Assembly: GCA_905480235.1 (NCBI GenBank)
Contig: CAJQPP010000081.1
Span: 1 to 44,570, forward strand
DNA length: 44,570 nt
Source of the DNA: an uncultured Pirellulaceae bacterium
Lineage (GTDB): Bacteria; Planctomycetota; Planctomycetia; Pirellulales; Pirellulaceae
Reading direction: 5' to 3'
This document shows positions 9,295 to 18,868 of the stretch, one piece after another. The notes beneath the pieces are model-generated. The model was not told the DNA's origin. It searched no databases and saw nothing but the letters and a program-made list of their open reading frames with translations. Numbering within the stretch: position 1 is the first letter of the stretch; each line of letters begins with the position of its first letter. The translations under genes and the position numbers were made by a program.

Positions 9295-10353
9295 TTAATC
9301 CCAATCTAAAGAGCCACCCGATTGATACTCTGTAACGCGAGTCTCGAAGAAGTTCTTTTCTTTCGACAGATCCATCGTTTCACTCATCCAAGGGAAAGGG
9401 TTGCTGCTGCCGTACTGCGTCGGCAACTGGATTCTTTCCAAACGACGGTCCGCAATGTATTGAACGTAGTCCCGGAAAAGATCCGCGTTCAACCCCAACA
9501 CGCCATTCGGTAAACAATCCTTGGCGTAAGCAATTTCCAACTCGACGGCCTCGCGGATGCGATCCACCATCTGTTGCTGGAATTCGGGGGTCCAAATTTC
9601 TGGGTTCTCAGCTTTGATCCCGTTAATGAGATCAATCCCGAAATTCAAGTGGATGGTCTCATCCCGCAAAATGTACTGGAACTGCTCTCCAATTCCCTTC
9701 ATCAAGTTGCGACGATGGAAGGAAAGGATCATGACAAAACCGGTATAAAAGAAGATGCCTTCCATGATCAGGTAAAACCCGATCAAATTCTTTAGCAGAG
9801 TCTGCATGCCTTCCAAACTATCGGTTTGGAAATCGGGGTCCAGCACTTCTTTCGTTAATTCCATTTCGAAGGCGTCCTTGCGAGCAATCGCAGGCACCTC
9901 GTTATACATGTTGAACACTTCGCCTTCGTTCAGGCCCAAACTTTCCACGACATACAGGAACGTGTGCCCGTGTACGGCCTCTTCAAAGGCTTGCCGCAAT
10001 AGGTATTGGCGGCATTCCGCGTTAGTGATGTGCTTGAAAACAGCGAGTACCAGGTTGTTACCGACGAGACTCTCTGCCGTGGAAAAGAAACCCAAGTTCC
10101 GCATGATGACTAGCCGTTCATCGTCCGTCAGTTGGTCCGATTTCCAGATCTCAATATCTTTGTTCATAGGAACTTCGGTAGGCATCCAATGATTGGCACA
10201 CCCATTGATGTAATGTTCCCACGCCCAATTATATTTGAGTGGCATCAATTGATTCACATCGACTTGATGGCAATTGATCAGTCGCTTCTCGCTGGCAACC
10301 ACCCGCGTGTCTCGTCCAACTGTTTGTTTTGATTCTCGTATATCTGTAGCCAT
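9295..10353 (-). CDS. nrdB: Ribonucleoside-diphosphate reductase subunit beta, class Ic type (Phe at the radical Tyr position)
   Basis: The protein (352 aa) is the small R2 subunit, which generates the oxidant that drives reduction of ribonucleotides by NrdA. Metal ligands can be read as E94 (STAES), E125 and H128 (EEAVH), E198 (LIMEGI), E232 and H235 (RDETIH). In E. coli R2 the radical tyrosine lies seven residues after the second Glu ligand (ETIHSRSY); here the residue is F132 (EAVHGHTF). This is the hallmark of class Ic R2, which uses a Mn/Fe cofactor instead of a tyrosyl radical. The first ligand is Glu rather than the Asp of class Ia, again as in Chlamydia. The C-terminal region [12 protein letters not shown] and [11 protein letters not shown] is the R1-interaction tail. 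It is co-oriented with nrdA 100 bp upstream and followed by a terminator. Confidence 0.95.
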   Translation of the reverse strand: MATDIRESKQTVGRDTRVVASEKRLINCHQVDVNQLMPLKYNWAWEHYINGCANHWMPTEVPMNKDIEIWKSDQLTDDERLVIMRNLGFFSTAESLVGNNLVLAVFKHITNAECRQYLLRQAFEEAVHGHTFLYVVESLGLNEGEVFNMYNEVPAIARKDAFEMELTKEVLDPDFQTDSLEGMQTLLKNLIGFYLIMEGIFFYTGFVMILSFHRRNLMKGIGEQFQYILRDETIHLNFGIDLINGIKAENPEIWTPEFQQQMVDRIREAVELEIAYAKDCLPNGVLGLNADLFRDYVQYIADRRLERIQLPTQYGSSNPFPWMSETMDLSKEKNFFETRVTEYQSGGSLDWD

Positions 10354-10453
10354 TTAACTTTCCATGCTTAAAGCTTGTAATTTGAATAATGCGGGTCGAT
10401 TTATACCCTCACCCGCACTCTGGGCACCGCTGAAATCACTTATCTTGAGTTGC

Positions 10454-13342
10454 TTACTGACAAGCTTCGCAACCCGGATCATCTATACGGCATGCTTTGA
10501 CCTCGGGTTGTTGTTCGGGGAGATCGCCACTAGCTCCTTCGCTGCGTTCCACCTGAACATCTCCTGAGGCACTCTTATTCTTCATCCATTTCGGCTGCAA
10601 ACCGAACTTGTTGATATCAACCGTCGATTTTTCAACTTGGGTGGCACCGAGCGAACGTAGGTAATAAGTCGTTTTCAGGCCAGCCTGCCAAGCATGCTTG
10701 TACATCTCGTCTAGTTTTCGGCCACTCGGATGAGCCAAATACAGATTCAATGATTGCCCCATATCAATCCACTTCTGGCGCCGACTGGCACATTCGATCA
10801 ACCATCGCGAGTCGATCTCAAACGCAGTCGCATAGCGAGCACGGATGTCATCCGGCAGCGTGTCGATATCTGCTAATGAACCATCATGGTATTTAATCTG
10901 TTCCAGCAAGTCGGCATTCCACAGATTTCGTTTTTTCAGTTCGTTGATCAGGTGAATGTTGACCTGGATGAACTCACCCGAAAGGTTACTTTTCACAAAC
11001 AAGTGCTTGTAGTGAGGTTCTATCGATTGCGTTACACCAATGATTGTGGAGATCGTCGCGGTCGGGGCAATCGCCATGATGTTACTGTTTCGGACACCAT
11101 GCTCTGCCACCTGCTTGCGAACCACGTCCCAGTCCATACTGGTGCTGCGATCCATATCGATCGGAATCCCTCGTTCCTCTTCCAATAAACCGACCGTATC
11201 GATCGGAAGCAACCCGCGATCCCATTTAGATCCTTCGTAACTGCTGTAGGTTCCACGCTCCGCTGCCAAGCGACTGGATGCCATGATGGCAAAGTAAGAA
11301 ATTGCCTCCATGCTGCGATCCGCGAACTCCACTGCATGCTCACTGGCGTAACTGATGCCACACGCAGCAATCGCGTCTTGAAAACCCATCAAACCCAAGC
11401 CCACGGGGCGATGTCGTGAGTTGGAATTACGAGCTTCGTCGGTGGGGTAAAAATTGATGTCGATCACGTTGTCCAACATGCGGACCGCGGTATCGATCGT
11501 GGTCTCCAACATCTCTAAATTCAAAGACCCGTCCACACAGTGCTTGAGCAGGTTAATGGAGCCCAAGTTGCAAACCGCTGTTTCGTCTTCCGACGTATTG
11601 AGCAAGATTTCCGTACACAAGTTACTGCTATGCACGACGCCGGCGTGATCCTGAGGCGAACGGACATTCGAAGGGTCCTTGAAGGTCACCCACGGATGCC
11701 CTGTTTCGAACAGGCGGGTCAGCATTTTTCGCCATAAGCCCTTGGCTTCAATGACTTTGCTGAGCCGCAGCTTACCCTCACGAGCCATCTCTTCATACTC
11801 GAGGTAACGCGTTTCGAAAGCCTGACCCACAAGGTCGTGGAGTTCTGGCGTTTCGTCGGGACTAAATAACGTCCACTCTTGATCATTGAGCACTCGTTTC
11901 ATGAACAGGTCAGGAATCCAATTGGCCGTGTGCATGTCATGGGTACGGCGGCGGTCATCCCCAGTGTTCTTGCGAAGGTCGAGAAACTCCTCGATATCGA
12001 GGTGCCACGTCTCCAAGTAAGAGCAAACGGCACCTTTGCGTTTACCGCCTTGGTTCACCGCAACGGCAGTGTCACTGACGACTTTCAGGAAAGGAATCAC
12101 TCCCTGGCTTTGACCGTTAGTGCCATTGATATGGGAATTCGTGGCTCGCACATTGGTCCAGTCATTGCCAAGCCCACCCGCCCATTTGGAGAGACTAGCA
12201 TTATCGGCAATGACCTTAAAGATATTTTCCAAAGCATCCTGTGCCGTGCTTAAATAGCAACTGCTGAGCTGGGGGTGCAAGGTCCCGGCATTGAACAGCG
12301 TCGGCGTTGCTGAAATGAATCTGTGACTTGACAGAATGTTGTAAAATTCGATGGCCCGTTGAACTTTATTGGCACCTTCGTTGATGGATAATCCCATCGC
12401 CACCCGCATCCAAAAGAACTGCGGAGCTTCGATGCGACGCCCGTCCACGTGCAATAAGTAACGATCATAAATGGTCTGCAGACCAAGATAAGGAAACAAC
12501 TCGTCGCGTTCCGCCACAATGGCTTCGCTAAGTTCCTGCAGATCAAATGTTGCCAGTTCCGGGGAAATTCGCTTGTTTTTGATCCCTACCGCAATAAATT
12601 CGCTGAACTGGGTACGATACAACTCACCCAGTTCGCCGTTTTGCGTGACTTGCCCCAACGCTTCCCGATAGATGATATTCAATACCAAGCGACCAGCCAC
12701 TTGGTCGTATGCTGGATCACGTTCAATCCGGGAACGAGCCGCTAAAACGAGAGCGCGGGCAATCTGATCAGGCCGAATTCCATTGTAGAATTGGCGTTGT
12801 ACCTCGCTCAATAGTTCGTCGGCTGAGCAATCTGGCAAATCTGCACATGCACGATTTAATTGGCGTTCCAATCGAGACAGGTCTAACGCCTCCATCTCGC
12901 CGTCCACTTCGACCTGCATTGCCGCCGCAGCTTCCGCAGGGGCTGTCATTTCATGATCCGCCAACTTCTCGCGGCGTTTGGCTTGGCTCTCACGATAAAG
13001 AATGTAACGCCGGGCAACGGAAAAGAACTCGTGACGCATCAGCTCGCGTTCGACTTCATCCTGCACAACTTCTACGTCTACGCCACTTTCGGTCGCCGCC
13101 AACTTATCGACTTTGGCGACCACTTCGCTGGTCATCGCCTGAATCTTCTCTTGCAAATCCGATTCCAGCTCGCTGACATCAATCAGCCCACTCTCCGCGC
13201 AAAACGCTTTGCCCATGGCTGCCGAGATTAATTCGCCATGCAAGGGAACCAAACGGCCATCGCGTTTTCGAACTAGCATCTGCACTGCTTTATCGCCCGT
13301 TGGGTTATTGGCGGATGAATTTCCTCTAGATACTTCCAGCAT
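10454..13342 (-). CDS. nrdA: Ribonucleoside-diphosphate reductase subunit alpha
   Basis: The catalytic R1 subunit (962 aa) reduces NDPs to dNDPs. Residues about 21-118 form an ATP-cone ([13 protein letters not shown] to [10 protein letters not shown]), the dATP/ATP activity switch; a linker and the alpha-helical R1 domain follow. Catalytic residues are visible: the redox pair C362 (QLSSCYLS) and C591 (AVCNLGS), the thiyl-radical loop N574-L-C576-T-E578, and the tyrosine pair in [11 protein letters not shown] that continues the radical path. The tail ends CEACQ, with C958 and C961 as the shuttle cysteines that are re-reduced by thioredoxin or glutaredoxin. The start is supported by AAAGGAAG just before the ATG. 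The gene is expressed from a distant promoter with NrdR-like boxes about 390 bp upstream, and nrdB follows. Confidence 0.97.
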   Translation of the reverse strand: MLEVSRGNSSANNPTGDKAVQMLVRKRDGRLVPLHGELISAAMGKAFCAESGLIDVSELESDLQEKIQAMTSEVVAKVDKLAATESGVDVEVVQDEVERELMRHEFFSVARRYILYRESQAKRREKLADHEMTAPAEAAAAMQVEVDGEMEALDLSRLERQLNRACADLPDCSADELLSEVQRQFYNGIRPDQIARALVLAARSRIERDPAYDQVAGRLVLNIIYREALGQVTQNGELGELYRTQFSEFIAVGIKNKRISPELATFDLQELSEAIVAERDELFPYLGLQTIYDRYLLHVDGRRIEAPQFFWMRVAMGLSINEGANKVQRAIEFYNILSSHRFISATPTLFNAGTLHPQLSSCYLSTAQDALENIFKVIADNASLSKWAGGLGNDWTNVRATNSHINGTNGQSQGVIPFLKVVSDTAVAVNQGGKRKGAVCSYLETWHLDIEEFLDLRKNTGDDRRRTHDMHTANWIPDLFMKRVLNDQEWTLFSPDETPELHDLVGQAFETRYLEYEEMAREGKLRLSKVIEAKGLWRKMLTRLFETGHPWVTFKDPSNVRSPQDHAGVVHSSNLCTEILLNTSEDETAVCNLGSINLLKHCVDGSLNLEMLETTIDTAVRMLDNVIDINFYPTDEARNSNSRHRPVGLGLMGFQDAIAACGISYASEHAVEFADRSMEAISYFAIMASSRLAAERGTYSSYEGSKWDRGLLPIDTVGLLEEERGIPIDMDRSTSMDWDVVRKQVAEHGVRNSNIMAIAPTATISTIIGVTQSIEPHYKHLFVKSNLSGEFIQVNIHLINELKKRNLWNADLLEQIKYHDGSLADIDTLPDDIRARYATAFEIDSRWLIECASRRQKWIDMGQSLNLYLAHPSGRKLDEMYKHAWQAGLKTTYYLRSLGATQVEKSTVDINKFGLQPKWMKNKSASGDVQVERSEGASGDLPEQQPEVKACRIDDPGCEACQ

Positions 13343-13725
13343 TTAAGCTTCCTTTCAACATTCCATCGTTGATCGCCCCGTAAGCGAACACGCATTCGCC
13401 ACAAGTCACAATCTGTCGGTCGTCCGGTCAGGGAAAACGTATTAAAACGATTCCCGTGGACACGGCTGGTCAAAAGGAAAATTTGATTCGGCGATCCATG
13501 CCAAGCCTCGATGATGGGCGGAGGCGTCCATACCTGCTTGTTTTATATAGAAGGATCAGGAAGCTTCTCTCTCGTTAAACTTCCAGAAACGGTTATTCCT
13601 TAATTGACCTCCCGACGTCAGAAATTGGCTTCGTATCGCTCGCATCGCTGATTGGCTGATATCTCCCCGTTAACCCGGAATCATCACCAAATTCGATGCT
13701 TGCAGTTGCCGTTCCCGACGTGGTG
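13343..13725 (-). other. Long untranslated leader of nrdA (about 380 nt)
   Basis: This stretch lies between the predicted transcription start near 13725 and the nrdA ATG. I see no gene with a credible start and no match to a cobalamin box (GCCACTG-type) on this strand. A second AT-rich site, CTATATAAAA (minus strand, about 13543-13552), could be another -10. Otherwise nothing is recognised. Confidence 0.4.
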
Positions 13726-13727
13726 GG

Positions 13728-13743
13728 GCCCAATATATCGTTG
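13728..13743 (-). promoter_or_regulatory. NrdR-like box 1
   Basis: Read on the plus strand, GCCCAATATATCGTTG agrees with the NrdR box consensus (ACACWATATATWGTGT) at 11 of 16 positions by hand count, including the whole central ATATAT. It covers the -10 element of the putative nrdA promoter and starts 31 bp from the start of box 2. Confidence 0.65.
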
Positions 13744-13759
13744 AGTGAAAGGCTGTCAA
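13732..13759 (-). promoter_or_regulatory. Putative nrdAB promoter
   Basis: On the minus strand a perfect -35 TTGACA (13754-13759) is followed after 16 bp by TATATT (13732-13737). Both elements are touched by NrdR-like boxes, so binding of NrdR would block RNA polymerase. Confidence 0.7.
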
Positions 13760-13774
13760 CACAAAATGTTGTGC
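13759..13774 (-). promoter_or_regulatory. NrdR-like box 2
   Basis: Read on the plus strand, ACACAAAATGTTGTGC matches the NrdR consensus at 13 of 16 positions by hand count and contains an inverted repeat CACAA/TTGTG. The 31-bp spacing to box 1 (three helical turns) is the arrangement typical of NrdR-controlled nrd promoters. Confidence 0.72.
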
Positions 13775-14300
13775 TTGCACGCCCATAATCGTTATCGCAC
13801 AGTGCGGCTCTAATAATTAGCTTTTTTGTACCGGTAAACTAGAAAATCCGGCCTAATTCGCGGACTGGCAAACCCGCGTTAAAAGCCGCATCCTTGGGGA
13901 ATCGCGACCCGGTCAAGTACCCCACATATTGTGGTCAGCGGCTCAAAAAAACTGGTATTCGGGATCTTAATTTCGCGAACTGTGAAGCTGGGGAATTTGA
14001 CACCGCTCGTTCCGCCCTGGCTTCGCCGTGTTGTTCAAGCTTAGGCGTCTCCCACGGTTTTATGCCGGCATTTTCCCAACCGAGTCGAGTGTCACCTTTT
14101 CGTGCCGAAAAAATTTCACGCTGCGCCCCGCAGAATCGTTCAGTAAATCCAAGTGACGGTGGGCCAGTTAACGGACCTCGAAACACGGTAAAACGCTCTC
14201 AAACTAACAATTTTTGACGGTATCGTTTATTATGGACTGAGCGAATGCGTCTTTTCAATTCGGTTTGATATCGCCATTACGGCGGCTTCTGGAATACTTC
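13775..14300 (+). other. Intergenic region before the FG-GAP/UnbV gene
   Basis: The open frames here (for example 13894-14217) have no family resemblance and no ribosome binding site, and I take them as noise. I recognise no RNA gene, riboswitch or clear promoter; TTGACG at 14211-14216 lacks a good -10 at the right distance. Confidence 0.4.
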
Positions 14301-17300
14301 ATGTCGGGCAAAAAAAAACCATCTTCTAACCGGTCCAAGGGTCAACCACCCAAACGCCGGCAAAGGTCTCAACCAGCACAGGGCACGAATGACTCGGCGG
14401 ATTACGATTCCAAGGATCTAAGTCCGGCGACCGTTACATTGATCTTGTGCGTCGTGCTGGCGATCGGCGGGGGCGTAATCTGGTACACGCTATCGGCGGA
14501 TCGCGATCCCATCCAGCCTTTGCCGGAGTTGGCGCAAAACTCCGACGGGGAGAAGGACAAGAAAGCCCAAAAAGGTGCCACGCCAACCCCACCGCCGGCG
14601 GTGAAGGACAAGAAGTTGTGGACGACGGAGGAAGACCAACAGGCCCGCTGGAATGAGATAGACGATGCCACCGCCGACGGGTGGGATACGGAGGTCATTT
14701 CGGATCGCGTGATGGCCCAATGGGTCAAACTCAAAAAATTATTAGCCTCTGACCAACCCATCGATGCAGAGGCTTTGCAACCCTTGGCATCCCCAGACGT
14801 CATCGTTCATTCCGTCTTGCCTGCCAATCCCAGCACCGTATTTGAGAATAGCCAGCTTCAGGTACAGCGTTTGCCTGACAACGTCGCAGACGCTCCGGCA
14901 AACCAACCGTTAGGCACAGGCTTGGACTCGCTGGCAGACTCTCTAAACACGCTGATTACGCCTTATATCGACCGCACCAACTTACGTTTGAAGTGGAAAG
15001 TATTTCGCGTCAATCCGGGTGAAAAGACAGTGACAACGCAACAGACCCTGGAAATTTTCGGCGAGACCACGGAAGGCTTTCGTGAAGAGAATGCAACTTG
15101 GCTTTGTGAATGGACCGTGGAAAAGAAACCACACCTGAAGAGTGTACGCTTGGTCGACTATGAGAGTGTCGACGCCAAGGACCAATTGCTCTTCGCCGAT
15201 TGCACCGAAAGCCTTTTTGGGGATGCGGACAGTTTTCAAAACCAACTTTTGAGAGGCTTCAATTATTGGCTTGAGCGACGTCAAACTCACGGCGCCTTTT
15301 TTCTGATGGCCAACAATGGTGTGGCCGTCGGCGACGTGAACGGAGACGGCTTGGAAGACGTCTACTTCTGTCAGGAATCGGAGCTGCCCAATCTATTATT
15401 TTTGCAAAACCCTGATGGTACGCTTCGCGATGTGAGCGCCGAGTCCGGTGTTGACTGGCTACAAAACTCCAGCACGGCATTGATTGTCGACTTAAACAAC
15501 GACGGACATCAGGATTTAGCGGTGGGCGTAACAGGGACCGTTGTCATTGCCGCTGGCGACGGCTCTGGAAAATTTGAGATCCGCGAAATCCTCGACGCCA
15601 AGGACGAAGCTTGGTCGCTGGCTGCCGCTGATTACGATCGCGATGGTTTATTGGACCTGCATGTTGGATCATATACCCCTACGGGCATTGATAGTGTGGC
15701 CGCTAACGTCGTGCTCACGATGTCCGATTTTGCCGATGGCGGAATCAACACACTCTTTCATAACGAGTCATCTGGGGACGAATTTGCCTTTCGCGACGTT
15801 ACCCAAGAGGCGGGAATGGATGTTAACAATCAGCGGAAAACCTATTCTGCTGGCTGGGAAGACATCGACAACGACGGTGATTTAGATCTGTACGTTGCCA
15901 ACGATTTTGGCTGGAACTGTTTTTTCCGCAACGATCAGACTGAGGACGGGGAAACCACGTTTGTCGACATCGCCAGCCAAGCGGGTGGCCTCGATGATTC
16001 GTTTGGCATGTCCGTCAATTTTGGAGACTACGACCGGGACGGTTGGATGGATCTCTATATCAGCAACATGTACTCTTACGCCGGAAACCGCATCACTTTT
16101 CAAGATCAATTCAAAGCGGATAGTGCCGATTCGGTGCGGCAACGGTTCCAGCGATTTGCCCGCGGTAACACGCTTCTCCGCAACACCGGCGTAGTGGAAA
16201 ACGAGACGGTCGGGCCGATCGTTCAATTCGAGGACCGCAGCGTGGAAGCGGCGGTCAACATGGGTCGCTGGGCCTGGAGCTCCTGTTTTCTCGACATCAA
16301 CAACGATGGCTGGGAGGATCTCTACGTCAACAACGGCTATATCACCGCTAGTGACAGCGGTGATTTGTGAAGTTTTCATTGGCGACAAGTTTTGTCGAAA
16401 ACACACGATCACATGAGCCAGGACAAAGATGCCCCGATTCTTCGCATCGCAGCCAGTGACCAGAGCAACGAACTCAACGACATGTTATTGCAGGGCCGGT
16501 CGCTGAGCGGCAGAGAAAGAAATTGCGTATTCCTGAACACGCTCTCTAGCGACCCTGCGGAGGGGCAATTTGCCACCATTTCAGCGGTCTCCGGAATGGA
16601 CTTTCCTGATGACGGACAAGCGGCAGCACGCGTGGACTGGGATCACGATGGCGACATCGACCTGATGTTGACCAATCGAACGGCACCCCGAGCGCGGTTC
16701 ATGAGAAACGAAAACCCCTCTGGCAACGGCTATCTGCAACTGCTTCTACAGGGGAACGGCAATGACACGAATCGCGACGCCATTGGTGCGCGTGTGATCG
16801 TAACCCTGGACGAAAAAGACAAAGCAGGCCAACCCGTCAGGCTCTTACGGACGCTACGTGCGGGCGATGGCTACCTGACGCAATCATCCAAGTGTCTACA
16901 TTTTGGGTTGGGCAGCGACGCAAAAATAGAGCAAGTCGAAATCCGCTGGCCCAATCGAGAGGGACAGATCGAAACCTTGACGGGGATGGAACGCAACCAT
17001 CGCTATGAAGTCGTTCAAGGGACCGGTACCGCACAAAAAGTCCCTCCGCGTGAAGCCGTAACGGGCTTGGTACCAAAACCCACCGAGCTACCCGAGGTGG
17101 ATGTGACAATGCGCATCCCGTTAATAAAACAGTTTTTAGCGCCGGCGTTGAACTACAAAAATTTTGCCGAACAGAAGACGATCGGTTTCCCGTTGCCCTC
17201 CGACGAGATGGTCTTGGTCAATCTTTGGTCCAGCACCTGCCAGCCGTGCATCAAAGAGTTGAAGGAATTCTCGCAGCGTTACGAAGAACTGCAGAATGCC

Positions 17301-18470
17301 GGGGTCAATGTCTTGGCGATCAACATCGACGAACTACAGGATATGCCTGATGCCTTTTCTCAGGCCAAGGAGATGGCTGAACGGCTGAAATTCCCTTTCG
17401 CCGCTGGAATGGCTTCGCCAGAGGTCATTGCTGAGCTTCAGCGATTACACAACTCGTTGCTGCAAATGAACCGGCCTTTGCCCATGCCCACCAGCTTTCT
17501 AATCGATCGCAAAGGATATCTGCATACGATCTACAAAGGGGCGGTCGAGGTGGATACCCTGTTGAAAGACGCCCCGCGAAGTGATTTGGATTTGATGGGG
17601 AGGTTTCAACAAGCCGTTGCCCGCAAAGGCAGCGTGTTGCAGGGCCCTCTGGTAAATAAAACCATGGTGCGGAATGAAGGAGCCGCGTTGATTCGATTAG
17701 GCAAGGAATACCTCAAAGAGGGCAAATTCGATCGCGCGGAGGCCATCCTCAAAGACGCACTCGTCAAAATGCCAGACACGGCTGCCATACACAACCAACT
17801 GGCGATCATGTACGAACAAAAAGCCCGCCGTGGTATTCCGGGTACGCTGGATTTAGCCATGAAGAATTATCGGGATGCCATCTCAATTGAACCCGACAAA
17901 CCAAGCTTACGAGTGAACCTGGCGCAGTTACTGATTCGTCAGAAGGCTTATGACGAAGCCGCCGGACACCTGACTCACGCCCTCAACAATGGCCCAGAAA
18001 CCGCTGACGCGCACTACAACATGGGGATGATTTATAGTACCCGCGGGGATCTGAACAACGAGAAGCTAAGTTACGAAAAGGCTCTGGTGATCAACCCGGA
18101 CCATCCCCAATCACTATTCCGATTGGGCCGCATCTTTGAAAAGCAACAGTCACTTGACGAAGCGAAAACCTATTACCAACGAGCGGTCGATCAAGCGCCT
18201 GAAAATCCCCTCTTATTAACCACGCTGGGTCGTGTTTTAATGGCGAAATCCGAACTGCATACGGCCGAATCCTTATTTCGCAAAGCCATTCGTTACCAAC
18301 CTCGGTATGCCGAAGCTCACTTCCAATTAGGAGGGCTGTATCTCACCAACGGCAACCTGGTCGAGGCGCAGAAGAAATTCGTTGAGACGCTCAAGTTTGA
18401 TCGTAATCACCGAGGGGCCGCGCTTGCTCTTCAGCAAATCCAATCGGCATCGAACTCCGGCAAAAAATAA
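14301..18470 (+). CDS. FG-GAP/VCBS and ASPIC/UnbV protein fused to thioredoxin-like and TPR domains; one in-frame TGA (possible selenocysteine)
   Basis: Read through the TGA at 16368-16370, this is one 1389-residue protein. Residues 1-36 are basic and polar (MSGKKKPSSN onward); a single membrane span follows (VTLILCVVLAIGGGVIWYTL), so it is probably membrane anchored with the body outside the cytoplasm. Then come a region of about 280 residues without a known match, FG-GAP loops (DVNGDGLEDVYF, DIDNDGDLDLYV, DYDRDGWMDLYI), the TGA as residue 690 in GDL-x-SFHWRQVL, an UnbV domain (SGRERNCVFLNT, AGDGYLTQSSKCLHFGLG), a TlpA-like thioredoxin fold with CQPC (LWSSTCQPCIKEL), and at least five TPR units to the end. 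Both sides of the TGA share the same frame and style, so they belong together. The TGA may be selenocysteine, a nonsense mutation or a sequence error. A TTG at 14265 is an alternative start. Confidence 0.8.
16368..16402 (+). other. In-frame TGA followed by a bacterial SECIS-like hairpin
   Basis: The TGA (16368-16370) is followed by GTTTT (16372-16376) pairing with AAAAC (16398-16402), a 6-nt 5' bulge, and an inner 6-bp stem CGACAA (16383-16388) / TTGTCG (16392-16397) closed by the loop GTT. The apical loop begins 18 nt after the TGA and its first base is G. Both agree with the general bacterial SECIS model (loop about 16-37 nt from UGA, G in the first two loop positions). Stems of this length also occur by chance. 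Confidence 0.5.
16371..18470 (+). CDS. Downstream portion of the TGA-interrupted gene (UnbV, thioredoxin-like, TPR)
   Basis: This is the part after the TGA, listed separately in case translation really stops there. To be expressed alone it would need TTG at 16392 or ATG at 16413; neither has a Shine-Dalgarno sequence, the product would have no signal peptide, and an UnbV domain would lack the propeller that normally precedes it. The domain order is UnbV (to about 17040), a TlpA/thioredoxin-like domain (about 17130-17570, with C-Q-P-C and later the cis-Pro-type MPTSFLIDRKG), and TPR repeats (about 17680-18440; LGKEYLKEGKFDRAEAIL, AHYNMGMIYSTRGDLNNE, AHFQLGGLYLTNGNLVEA). These points argue that it is the C-terminal half of the preceding frame. 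Confidence 0.5.
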   Translation, partial: SFHWRQVLSKTHDHMSQDKDAPILRIAASDQSNELNDMLLQGRSLSGRERNCVFLNTLSSDPAEGQFATISAVSGMDFPDDGQAAARVDWDHDGDIDLMLTNRTAPRARFMRNENPSGNGYLQLLLQGNGNDTNRDAIGARVIVTLDEKDKAGQPVRLLRTLRAGDGYLTQSSKCLHFGLGSDAKIEQVEIRWPNREGQIETLTGMERNHRYEVVQGTGTAQKVPPREAVTGLVPKPTELPEVDVTMRIPLIKQFLAPALNYKNFAEQKTIGFPLPSDEMVLVNLWSSTCQPCIKELKEFSQRYEELQNAGVNVLAINIDELQDMPDAFSQAKEMAERLKFPFAAGMASPEVIAELQRLHNSLLQMNRPLPMPTSFLIDRKGYLHTIYKGAVEVDTLLKDAPRSDLDLMGRFQQAVARKGSVLQGPLVNKTMVRNEGAALIRLGKEYLKEGKFDRAEAILKDALVKMPDTAAIHNQLAIMYEQKARRGIPGTLDLAMKNYRDAISIEPDKPSLRVNLAQLLIRQKAYDEAAGHLTHALNNGPETADAHYNMGMIYSTRGDLNNEKLSYEKALVINPDHPQSLFRLGRIFEKQQSLDEAKTYYQRAVDQAPENPLLLTTLGRVLMAKSELHTAESLFRKAIRYQPRYAEAHFQLGGLYLTNGNLVEAQKKFVETLKFDRNHRGAALALQQIQSASNSGKK

Positions 18471-18868
18471 CGGGTCCCGCAGAATTCAGAGACTGGCTTG
18501 GGTAAGCGATTAGCAGGAACTGCTAGCGTTTTGTAGCCAACTTCACCGTAAGCTAATCCTCACTTCCTTAGACGCATGCGCGTCAAGACCCTCAAAAAAC
18601 CAGTGTAAAACGGTTTTTTCCATTTTTTGGATTTTATGTGCGGTAACAATTTGACTTGTGACAGTAAGGACATAGAGGGCTGCGGAGCCATCTGAATTTT
18701 CGACTCAAACCCGGCGGAACGAGACTCCGTGTTCCCCCCTGACTTCTTGATACGCGTTTTCGAGCCGCCGGGATTTTGAGCTTTCCAGCAAGTTGCTGCA
18801 TCCCACCAAAAAATACCGTTCGCTAACTGTTTGAAAGTGCGCGCGGCCCCAACCAAAAAGGCAAATAA
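18471..18868 (+). other. Intergenic region with three inverted repeats
   Basis: No gene is credible here. Hairpins: TAGCAG/CTGCTA (18511-18525) followed by GCGTTTT, and AAAAAACC/GGTTTTTT (18594-18619) followed by CCATTTTTT, either of which could end the upstream transcript. A longer stem between 18704 and 18780 is listed separately. Confidence 0.45.
18704..18780 (+). repeat. Long-range inverted repeat before the small secreted protein gene
   Basis: CTCAAACCCGGCGG (18704-18717) pairs with CCGCCGGGATTTTGAG (18765-18780), a stem of 8 GC-rich pairs plus 6 more across a bulge, enclosing about 47 nt. It ends about 88 bp before the ATG at 18869 and could be a structured leader. Confidence 0.45.

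Noticed and set aside
13343..13725. Cobalamin riboswitch in front of nrdA
   Set aside because: Searched by eye for the conserved B12-box on the minus strand and found none; class Ic enzymes also do not use cobalamin.
13894..14217. Plus-strand open frame of 107 codons and its minus-strand shadow
   Set aside because: No family features or ribosome binding site; probably chance within the non-coding region.
14265..18470. Frameshift as explanation of the split FG-GAP/UnbV gene
   Set aside because: Both halves are in the same frame; only one TGA separates them, so no insertion or deletion is needed.
18560..18856. Minus-strand open frame of 98 codons in the intergenic region
   Set aside because: Composition looks random, it covers several inverted repeats, and no start signal was seen.
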